Source of the DNA: UBA7672 sp965279085
Lineage (GTDB): Bacteria; Pseudomonadota; Alphaproteobacteria; Caulobacterales; Hyphomonadaceae
Assembly: GCA_965279085.1 (NCBI GenBank)
Contig: OZ257149.1
Span: 496,001-560,000 of the forward strand
Length of the DNA: 64,000 bases
Direction of reading: 5' to 3'
A program made the translations under genes and the position numbers. Positions 62,541 to 64,000 of the stretch are shown one piece after another. The notes beneath the pieces were generated by a model. It was not told the DNA's origin, made no database searches, and was given only the letters and a program-made list of their open reading frames with translations. Every line of letters begins with the position of its first letter. Positions within the stretch are counted from its first letter, which is position 1.

Positions 62541-63243
62541 TCGCCTTCTCGAGGCTCTCCTTCGTGAAATCGGGCCACAGCAGGTCCATGAACATCAGCT
62601 CGGCATACGCTCCGCTCCACAGCAGGAAATTGCTGAGGCGAAGTTCACCGCTGGTGCGGATGACAAGGTCCGGCTCAGGCGAATCCGAAGTCCAGATCAT
62701 GCGCGAGATCATGGCTTCGTCGATCTGCGCAGGCTCCAGTTGGCCCGACTGAACCGCCCGCGCGATGTCCTTCACCGCCGCGACGATCTCGCTGCGCCCG
62801 CCATAGTTGAAGGCGATGTTGAGCGTAAGACGCGTGTTGCTCTTGGTCGTTTCGACGGCTTCATCGATGAGGCCGAGGATATCCTCGCTCAATCCCTCGC
62901 GAGCGCCGATGATGCGTATGCGAACACCGTCCTTATGCAGGCGCGCGAGATCGCGGCGCACGAACACGCGCAGCAAATCGAACAACGCATCGATCTCGGT
63001 CTGCGGACGATTCCAGTTCTCGGTCGAAAATGCGTAGACGCTCAGATGGCTGAGTCCGAGATCGCGACTGGCTTCGACAGCGCGGCGAAGGGCCTCGACA
63101 CCTTCCTTGTGACCGAGCGCCCGCGGCAACCCCCTCGCCTTCGCCCAGCGGCCGTTGCCGTCCATAATAATGGCGACGTGACGCGGCGGCGAGCGCAGCG
63201 TCGAAACATCGGCATTTTTCGAGGACGACTTCGCTTCGCTCAC
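62491..63243 (-). CDS. uppS: Undecaprenyl diphosphate synthase
   Basis: Makes the C55 lipid carrier for peptidoglycan and other envelope polymers. The 250-residue cis-prenyltransferase has HVAIIMDGNGRWAKARGLPR (catalytic Asp) and GHKEGVEALRR, LSVYAFSTENWNRP and LVIRTSGELRLSNFLLW. It starts with GTG at 63243, overlapping the frr stop (GTGA). Confidence 0.96.
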   Translation of the reverse strand: MSEAKSSSKNADVSTLRSPPRHVAIIMDGNGRWAKARGLPRALGHKEGVEALRRAVEASRDLGLSHLSVYAFSTENWNRPQTEIDALFDLLRVFVRRDLARLHKDGVRIRIIGAREGLSEDILGLIDEAVETTKSNTRLTLNIAFNYGGRSEIVAAVKDIARAVQSGQLEPAQIDEAMISRMIWTSDSPEPDLVIRTSGELRLSNFLLWSGAYAELMFMDLLWPDFTKESLEKAIDAFRRRDRRFGGLGA

Positions 63244-63800
63244 ACCTGCATGATCTCTTCGGATTTGTGTTTGAGCGCGTCGTCGATTGCGGCGACGTGC
63301 TTGTCGGTGATCTTCTGGACGTCGTTCGACCGTCCCTTCACCTGATCCTCGCTGAGCTCGCCAGCCTTTTCGAGGCGCTTGAGAAGATCGTTTCCATCGC
63401 GGCGGATATTACGCACCGCCACGCGAGCGTGTTCAGCGAATTGCCCGGCCAGCTTCTGCAGTTCCTTGCGACGCTCCTCGCTCAGCGGCGGGATCGGAAT
63501 GCGCAGCGTCTGACCGTCGGTAATCGGGTTGAGGCCAAGCGGCGCCTCACGGATCGCGCGATCCGTCGCGCCCACCAGGCTCTTGTCCCACACGCTGACG
63601 CTGAGCATGCGCGCATCGAGCGCGCTGACCGACGCCACCTGGTTGATCGGCGTCGAGGCGCCATAGGCCATCACGTGGATTGTATCGAGCAGGTGAATCG
63701 AGGCGCGACCGGTGCGCAGACCAGAGAACTCGGTCTTGAGAGACGCGAGCGCGCCGTCCATGCGCTTTTCGAGCGCTTTGATGTCGAATGTCTCGGGCAT
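63240..63800 (-). CDS. frr: Ribosome recycling factor
   Basis: Splits ribosomes from mRNA after termination together with EF-G. The 186-residue protein shows the family stretches LKTEFSGLRTGRASIHLLD, VSVWDKSLVGATDRAIREA, GLNPITDGQTLRIPIPPLSE and RVAVRNIRRDGNDLLKR. It lies between pyrH and uppS, the usual order. Confidence 0.97.
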   Translation of the reverse strand: MPETFDIKALEKRMDGALASLKTEFSGLRTGRASIHLLDTIHVMAYGASTPINQVASVSALDARMLSVSVWDKSLVGATDRAIREAPLGLNPITDGQTLRIPIPPLSEERRKELQKLAGQFAEHARVAVRNIRRDGNDLLKRLEKAGELSEDQVKGRSNDVQKITDKHVAAIDDALKHKSEEIMQV

Positions 63801-63814
63801 GCTTGCCTCCGTTT

Positions 63815-64000
63815 CTATTTCTTCCGTCCGCTGATCGTGGTCGAAACGCCCTGGCCAGTGAGCACTTTCGCAAGCGCTCCCTTTTCCCGGATGCGGAACA
63901 CGACGATCGGAATCTTGTTTTCCTTGAGGAGGCTGATGGCGGTGGCGTCCATCACCTTCAGCTCCTTGGACAGCACTTCCATGTAGTCGAGCGTATCGAA
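63815..64000 (-). CDS. pyrH: UMP kinase, C-terminal 61 residues (cut by window edge)
   Basis: The frame on the minus strand from the right edge reads FDTLDYMEVLSKELKVMDAT, then AISLLKENKIPIVVFRI and ends TTISGRKK before TAG at 63817-63815. The LKVMDATAISL segment is the conserved C-terminal part of bacterial UMP kinase (UMP to UDP). Directly upstream of frr, as in most bacteria. The start and the ATP-binding part lie outside the window. Confidence 0.92.
   Translation of the reverse strand, partial: FDTLDYMEVLSKELKVMDATAISLLKENKIPIVVFRIREKGALAKVLTGQGVSTTISGRKK

Overview
This window looks like a chromosomal segment of a GC-rich alphaproteobacterium, most likely a Hyphomonadaceae- or Caulobacterales-like organism. 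This rests on gene content and order: the pyrH-frr-uppS-cdsA-dxr-rseP-bamA-ompH-lpxD-lpxA-lpxI-lpxB block, ppiD-trpEGDC, lexA facing comEC with gltX-gltA, a GAAC-N7-GAAC LexA box, an HWE-type histidine kinase and TonB-dependent receptors. No rRNA, tRNA or CRISPR array was seen.

Layout. 1-5900: two related TonB-dependent receptors flank a POT-family peptide transporter, probably a peptide uptake locus. 5897-15613: housekeeping genes (gshA, rsmE, ubiA, a DUF3298 protein, tadA, rsmD, a CPBP protease, a quinone oxidoreductase, rnhB, mutL), several of them convergent pairs whose stop codons overlap. 15771-26195: a lipoprotein-type PQQ dehydrogenase with a haem domain, then a leftward block maoC-ribF-ileS-lspA-DUF3035 lipoprotein (candidate BamF)-two M16 peptidases. 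26349-27364: a CheY/CheZ-like pair. 27365-28440: about 1.1 kb without a confident gene, holding terminators and palindromic repeats. 28441-36872: eno, rpmF, a TPR/2OG-Fe(II) oxygenase, a HWE kinase with a single-domain receiver, pyrG, secG and tpiA. 37058-42773: ppiD and trpEGDC in one tightly overlapped unit. 46305-51957: lexA, comEC, gltX, gltA. 52011-64000: the leftward outer-membrane and lipid A cluster, entered within pyrH at the window edge and lacking fabZ between lpxD and lpxA.

The most interesting region is 42781-46236, between trpC and lexA. An IS1595-type transposase at one end is only part of a larger element of 3440 bp (42789-46228). The element is bounded by 25-bp imperfect terminal inverted repeats (22 of 25 identical) and by an exact 8-bp direct repeat, CACGGCGG. 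Inside, reading towards the transposase, are five tightly packed passenger genes: a 95-aa protein, a protein with a PD-(D/E)XK-nuclease-like core, a 58-aa protein, a proteasome/HslV-like Ntn-hydrolase with a Thr1/Asp17 arrangement (split by a one-base frameshift), and a 59-aa protein. The element landed 2 bp upstream of the putative -35 box of the LexA-regulated lexA promoter. I do not recognise this cargo as a described system.

Two single-base frameshifts (in the Ntn-hydrolase and in the 5' part of comEC) could be true mutations or assembly errors; the sequence alone cannot decide.
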